Counted from the stretch's first letter, positions 1-8,563 are shown. The stretch is DNA of 64,000 nt from Methanomethylovorans sp041447285 (GCF_041447285.1 NZ_JBGMEB010000012.1:1-64000), one strand, 5' to 3'. Numbers and translations are program-made. Notes: generated from the sequence alone by a model not told the origin.

Positions 1-476
1 TTTTTTATCCATGGAGGAGCAAAATTTATGCTATTTATAGCTACCGCCCCCCCCAAAAAAAAGAGAATAGCAGTATCAAAGAAAAAAGGAATAGGTTTTT
101 AAATCAAAATCCTAATTTGAGATTCTCAAATAATTGAACACCTCAATGTGCGAACCGATAAAAGAAATGGCTAGGGAGTATAAAGAATCTACCCACATAG
201 ATAGCATAAGAAAACGAGGAAAGCCCACCAAAGCCCTGAAAACCCTTGAGTTTACATGCATTTTATTGTGGTGTTATGTTTCCCCTACCCTAGCAAATAC
301 CCATGAAATAGAAGGCTTCTGATGGGATGCAGAACAATGCAGAGGCATGTGGATTAATTTCTCATATATTTCCATAGATCTATTTACATTCCGGGTTAGC
401 ACTTATTTCATTTGACTAAAATATAAACTAAAGTAACTGCTTTCTTTATCTAATACTAGAAACGGGAGGGAAAAAA
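1..476. other. Gene-poor left edge
   Basis: No family is recognisable here on either strand. Visible items are a tiny peptide ORF at 28-102 and a tract of eight C followed by eight A at 47-62. A 62-codon frame at 134-322 has no family signature and no good ribosome-binding site, so I do not call it a gene. Confidence 0.5.
28..102 (+). CDS. Possible 24-residue basic peptide
   Basis: An ATG at 28 is preceded by GGAGGA at 13-18 at a usable spacing. The frame runs 24 codons to a TAA. The product would be short and lysine-rich. The frame crosses the C8A8 tract, so a one-base length change there would alter the C-terminus. Without homologues it may be the remnant of a longer gene or a chance frame. 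I cannot assign a function. Confidence 0.25.
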   Translation: MLFIATAPPKKKRIAVSKKKGIGF

Positions 477-575
477 GTGGATTGGAAGTTAATAGCGGGA
501 TCAATTGTTTTGTTCGTGTTTACCATCTTCGCACTTGGTATTTATTTTATCATTCAATCGGGATTGCATAAATGA
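477..575 (+). CDS. Small single-pass membrane peptide (32 aa)
   Basis: A GTG at 477 follows a strong purine-rich Shine-Dalgarno (GGGAGG at about 465-470). The frame encodes 32 residues: a short charged start (MDWK), one continuous hydrophobic helix of about 22 residues, and a short polar end (SGLHK). This is the layout of a small single-span membrane protein. No partner gene is adjacent; the nearest real gene starts at 1310. The good ribosome-binding site and clean transmembrane composition favour a real gene, but the function is unknown. Confidence 0.5.
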   Translation: MDWKLIAGSIVLFVFTIFALGIYFIIQSGLHK

Positions 576-889
576 GTCATCCAATTTTATCCTACTTCCA
601 CCAGGCACACGAACCCTGCATTTGCTTTGAACTCCTACATATATACAAACATATATTTCAAAGCAAACCACCTGAGAATGAGTAAAATGAAAATAATACC
701 TATAATAAGTATGATTGCAGCCTTCTTTATAGATTTATTTGACTCGGTTTTAATCTGAACCATATTTACCACTCTTGCAATTCAATTACTTCAATATCCT
801 TTTTGAATGCAGAACCATGTTATACTGAATAACCACATTCATTCATTGTTGATTTGGTTTGTACTCATCCTGTGCCAAATAGTGTGGTC
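576..889. other. Intergenic stretch between the relics
   Basis: Apart from the antitoxin fragment at 587-636, I see only a 26-codon hydrophobic frame at 678-758 with no clear ribosome-binding site. No promoter or RNA gene is evident. Confidence 0.4.
587..636 (-). pseudogene. Fragment of AbrB-like antitoxin C-terminus
   Basis: The reverse strand reads EFKANAGFVCLVEVG and then a stop. This closely matches the end of the larger relic at 890-1131 (EFKEHAGLVCLVEVR then stop). The two DNA stretches, 591-634 and 894-937, are alike at roughly three quarters of positions. Similarity stops abruptly beyond about 636. It is a second, more decayed copy of the same gene end. Confidence 0.5.
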
Positions 890-1131
890 TTACCTTACTT
901 CCACCAAGCAAACTAAACCCGCGTGCTCCTTGAATTCGAGCACGGTTCCTTTCTTCCATCGCTTGAGGTCCGCAATACTCATTAGAATTGCCACAGGCTC
1001 AAGTGCCAAGTAACCCTGCACCTTATGATCCTTAACTTATCGCCCTTCTTAAGTCCTTCCATATCAACAATGTAGTTGGGAATTGTCAGCCTGTAGTGTC
1101 CATTATGCTCTTGTAAATTTTCAACACGTCC
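890..1131 (-). pseudogene. Decayed tandem AbrB/SpoVT-type DNA-binding protein
   Basis: On the minus strand one frame reads NGHYRLTIPNYIVDMEGLKK and continues GDKLRII, the typical AbrB/MazE swapped-hairpin pattern. At about 1025 the frame breaks, and a second frame continues KVQGYLALEPVAI followed by LKRWKKGTVLEF and a stop at 890-892. The first frame has a stop immediately upstream (1132-1134) and no start codon. The gene is therefore truncated at its 5' end and frameshifted. In archaea such proteins are often antitoxins or small regulators; no toxin partner is visible. The reading is direct, while the family call rests on the YRLTIP and KKGDKL motifs. Confidence 0.6.
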
Positions 1132-1248
1132 TTAGAGCACTGTTAGCAGCACTAAAATAATACTGGGAACAATACTGTTTAGCTTTTGTTGCCATGGTCC
1201 GGTAGAATCTGCGGCCGCATGCCTGTGTATAACCACTTAAACACGACG

Positions 1249-1258
1249 TTCTTATATA
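1249..1258 (+). promoter_or_regulatory. Candidate TATA box for the zinc-ribbon gene
   Basis: The sequence TTCTTATATATC lies about 55 bases upstream of the ATG at 1310. It matches an archaeal TATA element. This is inferred from sequence only. Confidence 0.4.
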
Positions 1259-1309
1259 TCATAACCACAGAGTTGAATATGTAAATAATTTCCATAAGGG
1301 AGGTCAATC

Positions 1310-1516
1310 ATGAAGTGTCTTGTTTGCGGGGAAGAAAGCGATACTAAGTATTGCAATACATGTGGTAAGGTTATGGATGAGGTTATAAGGCAGGTGGGAG
1401 AAAAGCGCTGGAGTTCTATTGACGATTGTTCTTTCATATACCCTATGGTCCTGCGGGTAGCCAGAGGTGAAATTGGAGTCTATGATATTGTAAGGTCCTT
1501 GGATGTCGAGGAGTAA
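1310..1516 (+). CDS. Small zinc-ribbon protein (68 aa)
   Basis: The protein opens with CLVCG and, eight residues after the second cysteine, CNTCG. This gives two CxxC knuckles in the first 20 residues and hence a probable zinc ribbon. The rest is a mixed polar segment (IDDCSFIYPMVLRVARGE) without a known motif. GGGAGGTC just upstream is a good ribosome-binding site. Small treble-clef proteins like this are common in methanogens and are usually uncharacterised. Nucleic-acid or protein binding is plausible, but nothing in the neighbourhood points to a specific job. Confidence 0.7.
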   Translation: MKCLVCGEESDTKYCNTCGKVMDEVIRQVGEKRWSSIDDCSFIYPMVLRVARGEIGVYDIVRSLDVEE

Positions 1517-1725
1517 TTCTTCCTCTAATTTTTGAGGATAGCAAATATATGTGCGTATTTTTATCATTTAGTTGAACCTATGTGCAACACTCTGCTATTT
1601 TATGAATTGAGTTCAATTTAATGAATTTTAATCCAGAAATATTTATATTATTAAAAACCGTATATTTTGCATCTTCTTTCCTCTAATCATATACTTAATA
1701 TAGAACTTTATCAATGGGGGTTACT

Positions 1726-2451
1726 ATGAAGATTGCAATAATTGGCGGTACAGGCAGTATTGGAAAAGGTTTTGCCCTTCGCTGGGGGCAGAAGCATGAA
1801 GTGGTCATTGGCTCAAGAGAACAGGAAAAAGCTAGAGCTAAAGCGGCTGAATATACTTATATCTTAAAGGACAGGGGTCTTAATGCCAATATAAAAGGTG
1901 AGTTGAATGCAATAGCTGCTTCTGATGCTGATGTTGTGGTACTGGCAATTAGGTATACCAAGGTTGCTTCGATACTTGAACAGATCAATCCTGTACTGAA
2001 TAAACAGGTAGTAATTTCTGTTGTCGTTCCAATGGAAAAAGATGTTTGTATGATTTATCCCGGTTCTATTCCTCTCGAAGTTCCGGCAAGCGATTCTGAG
2101 GATTACAAGTCTGATTATTTCTGTTACGTTACCCCATCTGCTGGTAGTGCAGCACAGGAAATCGCCTCTCTGTTACCAAAAGGTGTTGAACTTGTATCTG
2201 CTTTCCAAAATGTTCCTGCAGCTAAACTATCAAATCTTGATATCCATCTTGATTATGATATAGGTGTATGCGGTAATAGCATGTACTCTAAAAATATTGT
2301 ATTTGATCTTATCAGGAACATAGATAGTATGAGACCTATAGATATAGGTCCTATTGACGCTTCTTCTATGATCGAATGCCTGACGCCTCTTCTCCTAAAT
2401 ATAGCTGTACGTAATAAAATGAGGGATGTTGGTATTAAATTTATAGGCTAA
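1726..2451 (+). CDS. npdG: F420H2:NADP+ oxidoreductase (NpdG/Fno family)
   Basis: This enzyme family transfers hydride between reduced coenzyme F420 and NADP+, supplying NADPH for biosynthesis in methanogens. The N-terminus KIAIIGGTGSIGKGFALR is the Rossmann dinucleotide loop of the family, and GSREQEKARAKA fits the NADP-phosphate-binding region. The later VISVVVPM segment and the conserved C-terminal half also fit. The frame opens at 1714, but the ATG at 1726 is preferred because GGGGG at 1716-1720 then sits as its Shine-Dalgarno and the Rossmann strand starts at once. The product is 241 residues, slightly longer than the roughly 225 typical of the family. It stands alone, convergent with the next gene. 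Confidence 0.82.
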   Translation: MKIAIIGGTGSIGKGFALRWGQKHEVVIGSREQEKARAKAAEYTYILKDRGLNANIKGELNAIAASDADVVVLAIRYTKVASILEQINPVLNKQVVISVVVPMEKDVCMIYPGSIPLEVPASDSEDYKSDYFCYVTPSAGSAAQEIASLLPKGVELVSAFQNVPAAKLSNLDIHLDYDIGVCGNSMYSKNIVFDLIRNIDSMRPIDIGPIDASSMIECLTPLLLNIAVRNKMRDVGIKFIG

Positions 2452-2630
2452 GAAAACTTTATGCTATAATTTTAATCAAATTCTTATAGTCGTTTTTATT
2501 TCTTTTTTTAGACAATAACCGCAGTGATGACTAAAATAGTGTAAACTGTAAGTTAGTAAATATGGTTTAATTTATGAAAAGACAACTTTTATAGGGCGTA
2601 AAAAAAGAAAATAGGAACAGTTGTGTAAGA

Positions 2631-4223
2631 TCAACTGTCCAGGATCTCTTCTGCAATGTTCCTATATGCATCCATCACATAGTCGATGCCTGAAACTTTT
2701 GCAGCTTCCTCAGTTAAAGCCATGAGGTCTTTGCGTGATAATGTTGGTAGGCTAAACCTTCTTGAGCCAGCCATTAGTTGTTGCAGCCCGACATTTGTCT
2801 TCTGAGCATATGAATATATACCAACGGCTCCCAAGGGTATATCTTTCATATCGTTGCCATATCTCTCCTGCAGCTCTTCAAAGTGCACAAAGATCTCTTC
2901 TGGTCTGTGTCCGAACTCAGAGACGGTCTTAGGCAGATTGTCTTCTTTCAGCCAGTTACCTATGTTCTTACCTACCATTCCAGGTATCATAAGTGCGCGG
3001 CCCATACATACTGCCTTGAAGTGTGGCGCACCCATTGCAATTGCTTTATAAATTCCGTCCTCACTGGAGAATCCTCCAGCCATAGCCAGGTCTGGTATTC
3101 TCTTTCCACGCTGTGACAGTTTCTCAGCAAATTCATAGACCAGGGATTGTAGATAGAATGTTGGTATTCCCCATTCTTCCATCATTGGCCAGGGGCTCAT
3201 GCCAGTACCTCCTGGGGCACCATCATAGGTCAGCAAGTCAATCTTTGCATCAGAACTGTATTTAATTGCCATTGCTGTCTCGGCCATGGAGTATGCACCT
3301 GTTTTAAGGGTGATACGTTTAAATCCAAGATCTCTCAGCCTGTCACACTCTGCATGGAATCCTTCTTCGGTAACGAATCCAAGCCTGGAATGCCTCTCAA
3401 ATTCCCTGATAGCTCCGAGCTTGAATGCTTCCTGTACAGCTGCTAGTTCTGGGTCTGGAGTAACAATGTAACCTCTCTTCTTAAGTTCGATTGCACGATC
3501 GAGATCTTTTACTTTGATCTCTCCTCCGATACATTTTGCTCCCTGTCCCCATTTCAGTTCGATGGTATCCATTTCATGCTTGCTGGAGATGTATTCTGCA
3601 ACACCGAGGTTAGTGTCTTCAACGTTCATCTGGACAAGCATTTCACCATAGCCATCATAGAACTTCTTGTAAAGAGCTATCCTGCGGTCCATTTCGGGTG
3701 ACTCTTTTACAAGCCCATCGCTTCCACGCTTGAGCTGTGGGTCAATACCACATACATTTTCACCACAAACAATCGTGATGCCCGATATTGCAGCACCAAT
3801 GGCAAAATGCTCCCAGTTCTTTCTGGCTATATCTGTGGAACCCAGGGCTCCGGTGAAGATGGGCAACTTCATCTTTACTTTCTTATCCCATCCATACTCT
3901 GTTTCAGTGATGACATTTGGGAACCTTGCGGTCTCTGGCCCCGGTATCATTCCTTCTGCCATTCCAATTGCGCCTACAGCATATCCTTGGATGTTGAGGT
4001 GGGAGTAATCTATTGGGTAGTTCTTGTCTGCACCGGCAGTAATCTCTCCGAAAGGTCCTGGGTAGATTACCTCACGTCCTCTGAATGTGGATTTAAATAT
4101 CTCACAGTTCCCTCGGCACCCATCTACACAACGGGTACATATACCAGACATCGGTACAACGCTCTTTGACCTGTTGAAGGTTCCAGTAGCTTCATTCGCA
4201 TTTGGCTGTCTTAGGTTTGCCAT
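2631..4223 (-). CDS. Archaeal glutamate synthase-like FMN protein
   Basis: This is the FMN-binding synthase domain (GltB domain 2, TIM barrel) without the N-terminal glutaminase domain. Visible family features include GGEIKVKDLDRAIELKKRG, the substrate/FMN region LLTYDGAPGGTGMSPW, and AMAGGFSSEDGIYKAIAMGA. The N-terminus carries a cysteine cluster, SGICTRCVDGCRGNCE, that may bind an Fe-S centre. Methanogen homologues are annotated as glutamate synthase large chain; related proteins include MgsC of methylamine-glutamate N-methyltransferase, so the true acceptor is uncertain. A GTG three codons upstream (4232) is an alternative start, but GAGG is better spaced for the ATG at 4223. No GltD-like subunit is adjacent. 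Confidence 0.78.
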   Translation of the reverse strand: MANLRQPNANEATGTFNRSKSVVPMSGICTRCVDGCRGNCEIFKSTFRGREVIYPGPFGEITAGADKNYPIDYSHLNIQGYAVGAIGMAEGMIPGPETARFPNVITETEYGWDKKVKMKLPIFTGALGSTDIARKNWEHFAIGAAISGITIVCGENVCGIDPQLKRGSDGLVKESPEMDRRIALYKKFYDGYGEMLVQMNVEDTNLGVAEYISSKHEMDTIELKWGQGAKCIGGEIKVKDLDRAIELKKRGYIVTPDPELAAVQEAFKLGAIREFERHSRLGFVTEEGFHAECDRLRDLGFKRITLKTGAYSMAETAMAIKYSSDAKIDLLTYDGAPGGTGMSPWPMMEEWGIPTFYLQSLVYEFAEKLSQRGKRIPDLAMAGGFSSEDGIYKAIAMGAPHFKAVCMGRALMIPGMVGKNIGNWLKEDNLPKTVSEFGHRPEEIFVHFEELQERYGNDMKDIPLGAVGIYSYAQKTNVGLQQLMAGSRRFSLPTLSRKDLMALTEEAAKVSGIDYVMDAYRNIAEEILDS

Positions 4224-4255
4224 ATTTTTCACTTCCTCGCAACAACTATCTGCAA

Positions 4256-4274
4256 CCGGGGGTCAACCCCTCGG
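4256..4274 (-). promoter_or_regulatory. GC-rich hairpin in the gltB-like 5' leader
   Basis: The plus strand reads CCGGGGGTCAACCCCTCGG. On the transcribed strand this folds as CCG, a bulged A, GGGG, loop UUGA, CCCC, CGG. It lies 33-51 bases upstream of the start of the glutamate synthase-like gene, in an otherwise AT-rich leader. It could be an RNA control element or a protein-binding site. Its function is inferred only from position and stability. Confidence 0.4.
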
Positions 4275-4731
4275 GTCCTAACCATGCAATAGTAGTAGGA
4301 TATCGGTTGGCTATTACTATTATTTATTTCTTTTGAAAATGTGTCCTTCTGTTGTCGATTACTCAGAAGTCGGTAGGCGTATGTAGTGTTATATTACTTA
4401 AATCATATCTTCATTTGAGTATTCTTTAAACTTCTTTGTTATTTCATCCATCTGTTTCACTAATGTTCGTTCTCTCTAAGATATTTGCAACATGTCTGAT
4501 TTTCGTATCAGTATCAAAATAAAAAACATAGTTCTATACAGAAAATATAATAATTGTATTCTTGAGTTAATTTTATATTCTAAGATGGGGATTTAATGCC
4601 ATAATATGGACAAAACCGTATTTCCTTTATAGGAAGCTGCTTTGCCTATAATGGGATAAAAACATGAAACTTTATCCTATTTATCTACCACAGACTATTA
4701 AAATTCAGTTCTATGCCTAAGGAGTCTATAA
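4275..4731. other. Divergent promoter region
   Basis: These 457 bases separate the minus-strand flavoprotein from the plus-strand membrane protein. They are AT-rich, contain no plausible frame, and must hold promoters in both directions. AAGGAG at 4720-4725 is the ribosome-binding site for the gene at 4732. Nothing else is recognisable. Confidence 0.4.
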
Positions 4732-6666
4732 ATGCCGGATAAGAATATTGGTACAATCCATAAACTGTTACGTGTTATTACAACTATTTTCCCTCTGCTT
4801 ATTGTTGCTATGGTAGCTGTCGGCATTGCAATTGCCTACTTTATAAATCGGCCTGATTTTGCTATCAGAGGTTTGTTAGTAGCAGTACCAGCAATTTTCT
4901 CTGCCATATTCTTGTCCAAAATGTACAGAAAAGGTATGGATCATGATGAATCTCTTCTCAAGGGAATTTCCTTAAGTCAAAGAACTTCGATTTTAACTTT
5001 CGTTGTACTCTACATATTATCTATTATTTTCTTGTTCCTAGATTCCACAAGGACAATATACTACTTTGCAACAGTCACATTGATCTATGTATTAATTTTG
5101 AATCAGGTCTTTTCCAGATCTTCAAGTCCGAGTATCATTCTAGCTGAACTCTTTCTTTCAAGTCTAAATTTAATCTATAGTGTTACGCTGAAATATGCTC
5201 TGTACTTTGGTGGCACTGATATCATGTCCCATCTATTCCTCTCGCAGGTTACTTATCTATCTGGGCATGTGGCTCCTGCAGATCTGAGTCCTTTTTATGC
5301 AAGTTTTCCATTGTTCCACATTTTAAACTCTGAATTTTCTTATTTGCTGGGGATGGAGCTGCAAACAGCTTACTTTATTGGTTCTGGTTTCATCTATTCT
5401 GTTTTGATTATCTTCATATACTATTTCTTGATCAAAACTACGAACAACTCTACCCTATCCCTTTTGTCATGCCTTATATATTCCGTCAGTAGTACAGTTA
5501 TTTATTATAGTATGTACATGATCACAAGGACAATAGCCTATGCAGGTTTCATCATTATCTTGTATCTTCTGTACAAAAGGGATTCTAACAACCGTGGTTT
5601 TGCATATCAGGGACTAGCTATAATTGTATCTATTTTTGTTGTGCTTGTGCACCAGGTTTCAGCTGCTCAAATTGTAATTATTATGTTCTTACTTCTGGTA
5701 TGTGAACGTATTTTATCGAATGAAAAATATGTAAACGGTACTTATTTGGCATTTTTCACTTCATTGTTCATGGGATATTGGTTCTATTTTGCAAATGTTT
5801 TTGTGGAAGAATTGCTACAAGGCAGAACAAATATTCAGTTATATGAAGAGTTCCAAATCAAAGAAACAGTTCAGGTTGGTTTAGAGTGGATATATGTAGT
5901 ACAGCACCTTGATACATCTGTTTTTCTGTTCTTTGCACTCATTGGTATTGGATATATTCTATGGGATCGTATTAAGGCCAGTAGAAGGAATTATGCGGAC
6001 TATCTCTCTGTATACGCTTTATTTTGTTTGTCTACTCTGGTATTGTACATCCCCACTCCCCTTCAGACATTATGGCAGACAATGACATTGTTCAGATTTG
6101 ACAGGTTCATGCTATTAATTGCTCCATTTATGGCCTTTGCTATGGCTGCAGGTATTTATTTCCTATTCACTTATTTGTCTCACAATGGGAAAAAACCAGC
6201 TTGGATGATAATGATTTCTGCATTAGTTGCTTTATTCGTACTTGCTTCGGTTGTTTATAGTGGCCCCGAGTCAAAGGCTTATTTGTCAGATCCTGTAAGA
6301 GAGTACTTCACTCCAGATGAGATAAAAGGATTCAATTATTTCATAGGTCATGTTGATTCCGGATCCGAATTGCACTCGGATTACAACGTAAACAGATTCT
6401 TTATTCAAGAGAATTTCAGTACTTCGAAGGAATTAGGACTTCCTTTTTTCAATAGTTACATTATCGCTAATACTGGAGAAATTCCAACTTATTATGGGTA
6501 CGTAATGGTAAGGCAAAAACAATTCTTAAATGGTGGAATCTATTTCGGAGGCAGTTCCTCAAACTTCCTCTTTAATCCCGAAGAAGGTAATGATGTAGCT
6601 TTGTATAACTCACTACTGAAGTACAATAAGATCTATTCAAATTCTGGAGTTGACTTATACTATTAA
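4732..6666 (+). CDS. Polytopic membrane protein, probable glycan assembly
   Basis: The 644-residue protein has about a dozen hydrophobic helices spread through residues 15-520, then a soluble C-terminal segment of about 110 residues (from PESKAYLSDPVREYFTPDEI). This layout resembles large membrane-embedded glycosyltransferases or oligosaccharide-handling proteins of archaea (GT-C-like), but I do not see a diagnostic catalytic motif. The start is supported by AAGGAG six bases upstream. The next gene, 119 bases downstream, is a GT4 glycosyltransferase, which suggests a shared role in surface polysaccharide or N-glycan synthesis. That role is inference from context. Confidence 0.6.
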   Translation: MPDKNIGTIHKLLRVITTIFPLLIVAMVAVGIAIAYFINRPDFAIRGLLVAVPAIFSAIFLSKMYRKGMDHDESLLKGISLSQRTSILTFVVLYILSIIFLFLDSTRTIYYFATVTLIYVLILNQVFSRSSSPSIILAELFLSSLNLIYSVTLKYALYFGGTDIMSHLFLSQVTYLSGHVAPADLSPFYASFPLFHILNSEFSYLLGMELQTAYFIGSGFIYSVLIIFIYYFLIKTTNNSTLSLLSCLIYSVSSTVIYYSMYMITRTIAYAGFIIILYLLYKRDSNNRGFAYQGLAIIVSIFVVLVHQVSAAQIVIIMFLLLVCERILSNEKYVNGTYLAFFTSLFMGYWFYFANVFVEELLQGRTNIQLYEEFQIKETVQVGLEWIYVVQHLDTSVFLFFALIGIGYILWDRIKASRRNYADYLSVYALFCLSTLVLYIPTPLQTLWQTMTLFRFDRFMLLIAPFMAFAMAAGIYFLFTYLSHNGKKPAWMIMISALVALFVLASVVYSGPESKAYLSDPVREYFTPDEIKGFNYFIGHVDSGSELHSDYNVNRFFIQENFSTSKELGLPFFNSYIIANTGEIPTYYGYVMVRQKQFLNGGIYFGGSSSNFLFNPEEGNDVALYNSLLKYNKIYSNSGVDLYY

Positions 6667-6785
6667 GGTGTTGGAGTTTTTAACTCCCCCCTCATTTAAC
6701 TCCGGTTGGAAGACATATCTGGATTGCACGAAGTATTATGTCGAGTCAAATACTGTGACTTTCTGTAAGATAGTAGTTGTTTCTT

Positions 6786-7928
6786 ATGGCACCCAAGAAA
6801 GGATTTATATTGTTGGCAAATGTTCCCTCTTATAGTGTGGTACAGTCATCAAGGGCCTTACACATATTCACTGAACTGAAAAAAGAGTATCATAATCTTT
6901 ATATGATCATGCAGTCCAGTGACAAGAAAGAAATTGAATTAGATAATCTGATCCAAGTGAAACCTCTAGTTAATATTGAGGGTAAATTCGTTTTATTGAA
7001 GGGGATGCTGTATAGGTTACAACTAACTCTTTTTGCATTCAAGTTCGCAATAATCCATCATGTGGATTTCGCTATTTTGCGAGGATATGACTCAATCATG
7101 TTATTGGTTCTGTTGAAGATGATCGGGGTCAAAGTGTATTCTGATTTCCACGGAAAATATGATCTGGAGCTGACTCAAAGAGGAAAGAATCTGAGAAGTT
7201 TCTTTGTAAAGTTTATAGACTCGCTCACTTTGAAACTCAGCAATAGGATGATTGTTGTCAGTGAAGGCATTGAGTCGCAAATACAAGAGTACAAAAATAA
7301 GTGTATCTTAATTCCAAATGGAGTTGACATACAAAAGATAGATGATGCCATATCTAAAACTCCGGAATTTGATTTTAAAGGCTACAAGAAGATTGTTGGC
7401 TTTGTTGGCAATTGGGAGTCTTTCATGAAAGTAGAAGATATGTGCCAGGCAGCTGAATATGTTCCTGATGTCTTGTTTGTCATTGTTGGTGAAGGATTCA
7501 ATGCTTCCACATTGATGGAAAAATATAGTGTCAATAGAAATGTAATCTTTGCAGGCAAGAGACCCCAAAAAGATGCATTGTCAATCATGCACATGTTCGA
7601 TATCTGTATTTTGCCCTACGACAAAATAGATGCACATTCAAGTCATCCTGGTTTTTTCTCCTCAAGAAAGACAAAAGAGTACATTGCTGCCGGTAAACCA
7701 ATCATTGTTGCCGATGTCATCGGGAAAGAATCTTGTTTGATTCCCGGTTATAATTGCATGCTATATGAGTCAAGAGATCCTAAGGATCTTGCAAATAAGA
7801 TCTCTGAGATGTTCAATGATCCTTTACTGCTTTCTTCCATGGGCAAGAATAACTTTGAAATGCGAGAGCATTTTACATGGGAATATTTAATACGAAATTC
7901 AGGCCTTATTGAGGATATCCCGAACTAA
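6786..7928 (+). CDS. GT4-family glycosyltransferase
   Basis: This predicted cytosolic GT-B enzyme transfers a sugar from a nucleotide sugar. The N-terminal acceptor domain starts GFILLANVPSYSVVQSSRA. The C-terminal donor domain shows VGNWESFMKVEDM, VIVGEGFNA, FAGKRPQKDALSIM and CILPYDKIDAH. It ends with SSRKTKEYIAAGKPIIVADV, the family's K-x-x-EY-AAG-P donor site. The open frame extends to a TTG at 6777, but the ATG at 6786 is the better start; no strong Shine-Dalgarno is present. Sugar and acceptor cannot be deduced. It follows the membrane protein at 4732 and probably works with it. Confidence 0.78.
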   Translation: MAPKKGFILLANVPSYSVVQSSRALHIFTELKKEYHNLYMIMQSSDKKEIELDNLIQVKPLVNIEGKFVLLKGMLYRLQLTLFAFKFAIIHHVDFAILRGYDSIMLLVLLKMIGVKVYSDFHGKYDLELTQRGKNLRSFFVKFIDSLTLKLSNRMIVVSEGIESQIQEYKNKCILIPNGVDIQKIDDAISKTPEFDFKGYKKIVGFVGNWESFMKVEDMCQAAEYVPDVLFVIVGEGFNASTLMEKYSVNRNVIFAGKRPQKDALSIMHMFDICILPYDKIDAHSSHPGFFSSRKTKEYIAAGKPIIVADVIGKESCLIPGYNCMLYESRDPKDLANKISEMFNDPLLLSSMGKNNFEMREHFTWEYLIRNSGLIEDIPN

Positions 7929-8239
7929 TAATTTGCCGGTTATTCTTTTAATGTTTCTTTTTTAAGCAGCTTCATGTTCTAATTGTCTGTTATTTTGAAA
8001 TATTCTGTTTTACCTTGAATCGCACAAGTTATATATACATCTATTATTATAAAATAAATCCAATCAATCTCTCTAAGCAAGATAGAAAAATAGATCTTAT
8101 TCAACTGTGCACTATATGTTCTCTATACTTTATTCGTGGATATATATTCACTGTCGATAATCTATTTATTGACTCTGGCTATTTTGCTGTTAGAACAGTT
8201 TGATGCTTCGAATAATCAAAAAAAGACAGAAAAAGCCTG
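7929..8239. other. AT-rich intergenic region before the truncated corrinoid gene
   Basis: The 311 bases contain several TATA-like stretches, the clearest being GTTATATATACATC near 8028-8041, and no supported gene. A long leader like this is typical for methyltransferase genes in Methanosarcinales, which would fit the corrinoid-type gene that follows. Confidence 0.35.
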
Positions 8240-8563
8240 ATGATAATCATGCAACTTGAAACAGAAGCCACGAACCTCCTTGCAAAAGCAAAGAGGGCTG
8301 TCATTGAACATGACGACATTACTGCTGAGCAAGTATCTTATGAGGCATTGGATGCAGGAGTAAGCCCTTTGGAAATCATTGAGCTTGGTTTTATTGAAGG
8401 AATGAAAGTCCTTGGTGATCTTTTTGAACATGGGGACATAGATCTTCAGGAAATTTTTGCAGCATCCTTAACCATGAACATAGGTATTGATGTCCTAAGA
8501 CCCCACATCATGACATCACCAGATAATACATCTGCATTTGGGGATCTTGTGCTGGGGATCTGA
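8240..8563 (+). CDS. Truncated corrinoid protein: helical cap domain only
   Basis: The 107 residues match the N-terminal four-helix cap (B12-binding 2) of methyltransferase corrinoid proteins of the MtbC/MttC/MtaC group: repeated helices with ITAEQVSYEALDAGVSPLEI, GFIEGMKVLGDLFE and FAASLTMNIGIDVLRP. In full-length homologues the next segment leads into the Rossmann domain with the DxHxxG cobalt-ligating motif. Here the frame stops after GDLVLGI, where that domain would begin, and no DxHxxG is encoded downstream in any frame before the converging gene at 8590. Either it is a gene remnant or a free cap domain with another role. A second ATG at 8249 is an equally good start. Confidence 0.6.
   Translation: MIIMQLETEATNLLAKAKRAVIEHDDITAEQVSYEALDAGVSPLEIIELGFIEGMKVLGDLFEHGDIDLQEIFAASLTMNIGIDVLRPHIMTSPDNTSAFGDLVLGI

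Noticed and set aside
134..322. 62-codon frame near the left edge
   Set aside because: No recognisable motif, no proper ribosome-binding site and unusual composition; it looks like a chance frame in degraded DNA.
678..758. 26-codon hydrophobic frame
   Set aside because: No clear Shine-Dalgarno, very short and in a region of decayed sequence; not enough to call a gene.
1211..1222. GCGGCCGC followed by ATGC (NotI/SphI-like string)
   Set aside because: Resembles a cloning site, but the flanking DNA is ordinary and nothing else suggests vector sequence.
1304..1567. Antisense frame over the zinc-ribbon gene
   Set aside because: Shadow of the plus-strand gene, which has the CxxC motifs and a good ribosome-binding site.
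8015..8203. 62-codon frame in the leader before the truncated corrinoid gene
   Set aside because: Low-complexity Tyr/Ile-rich translation of AT-rich DNA with TATA-like runs; no gene features.
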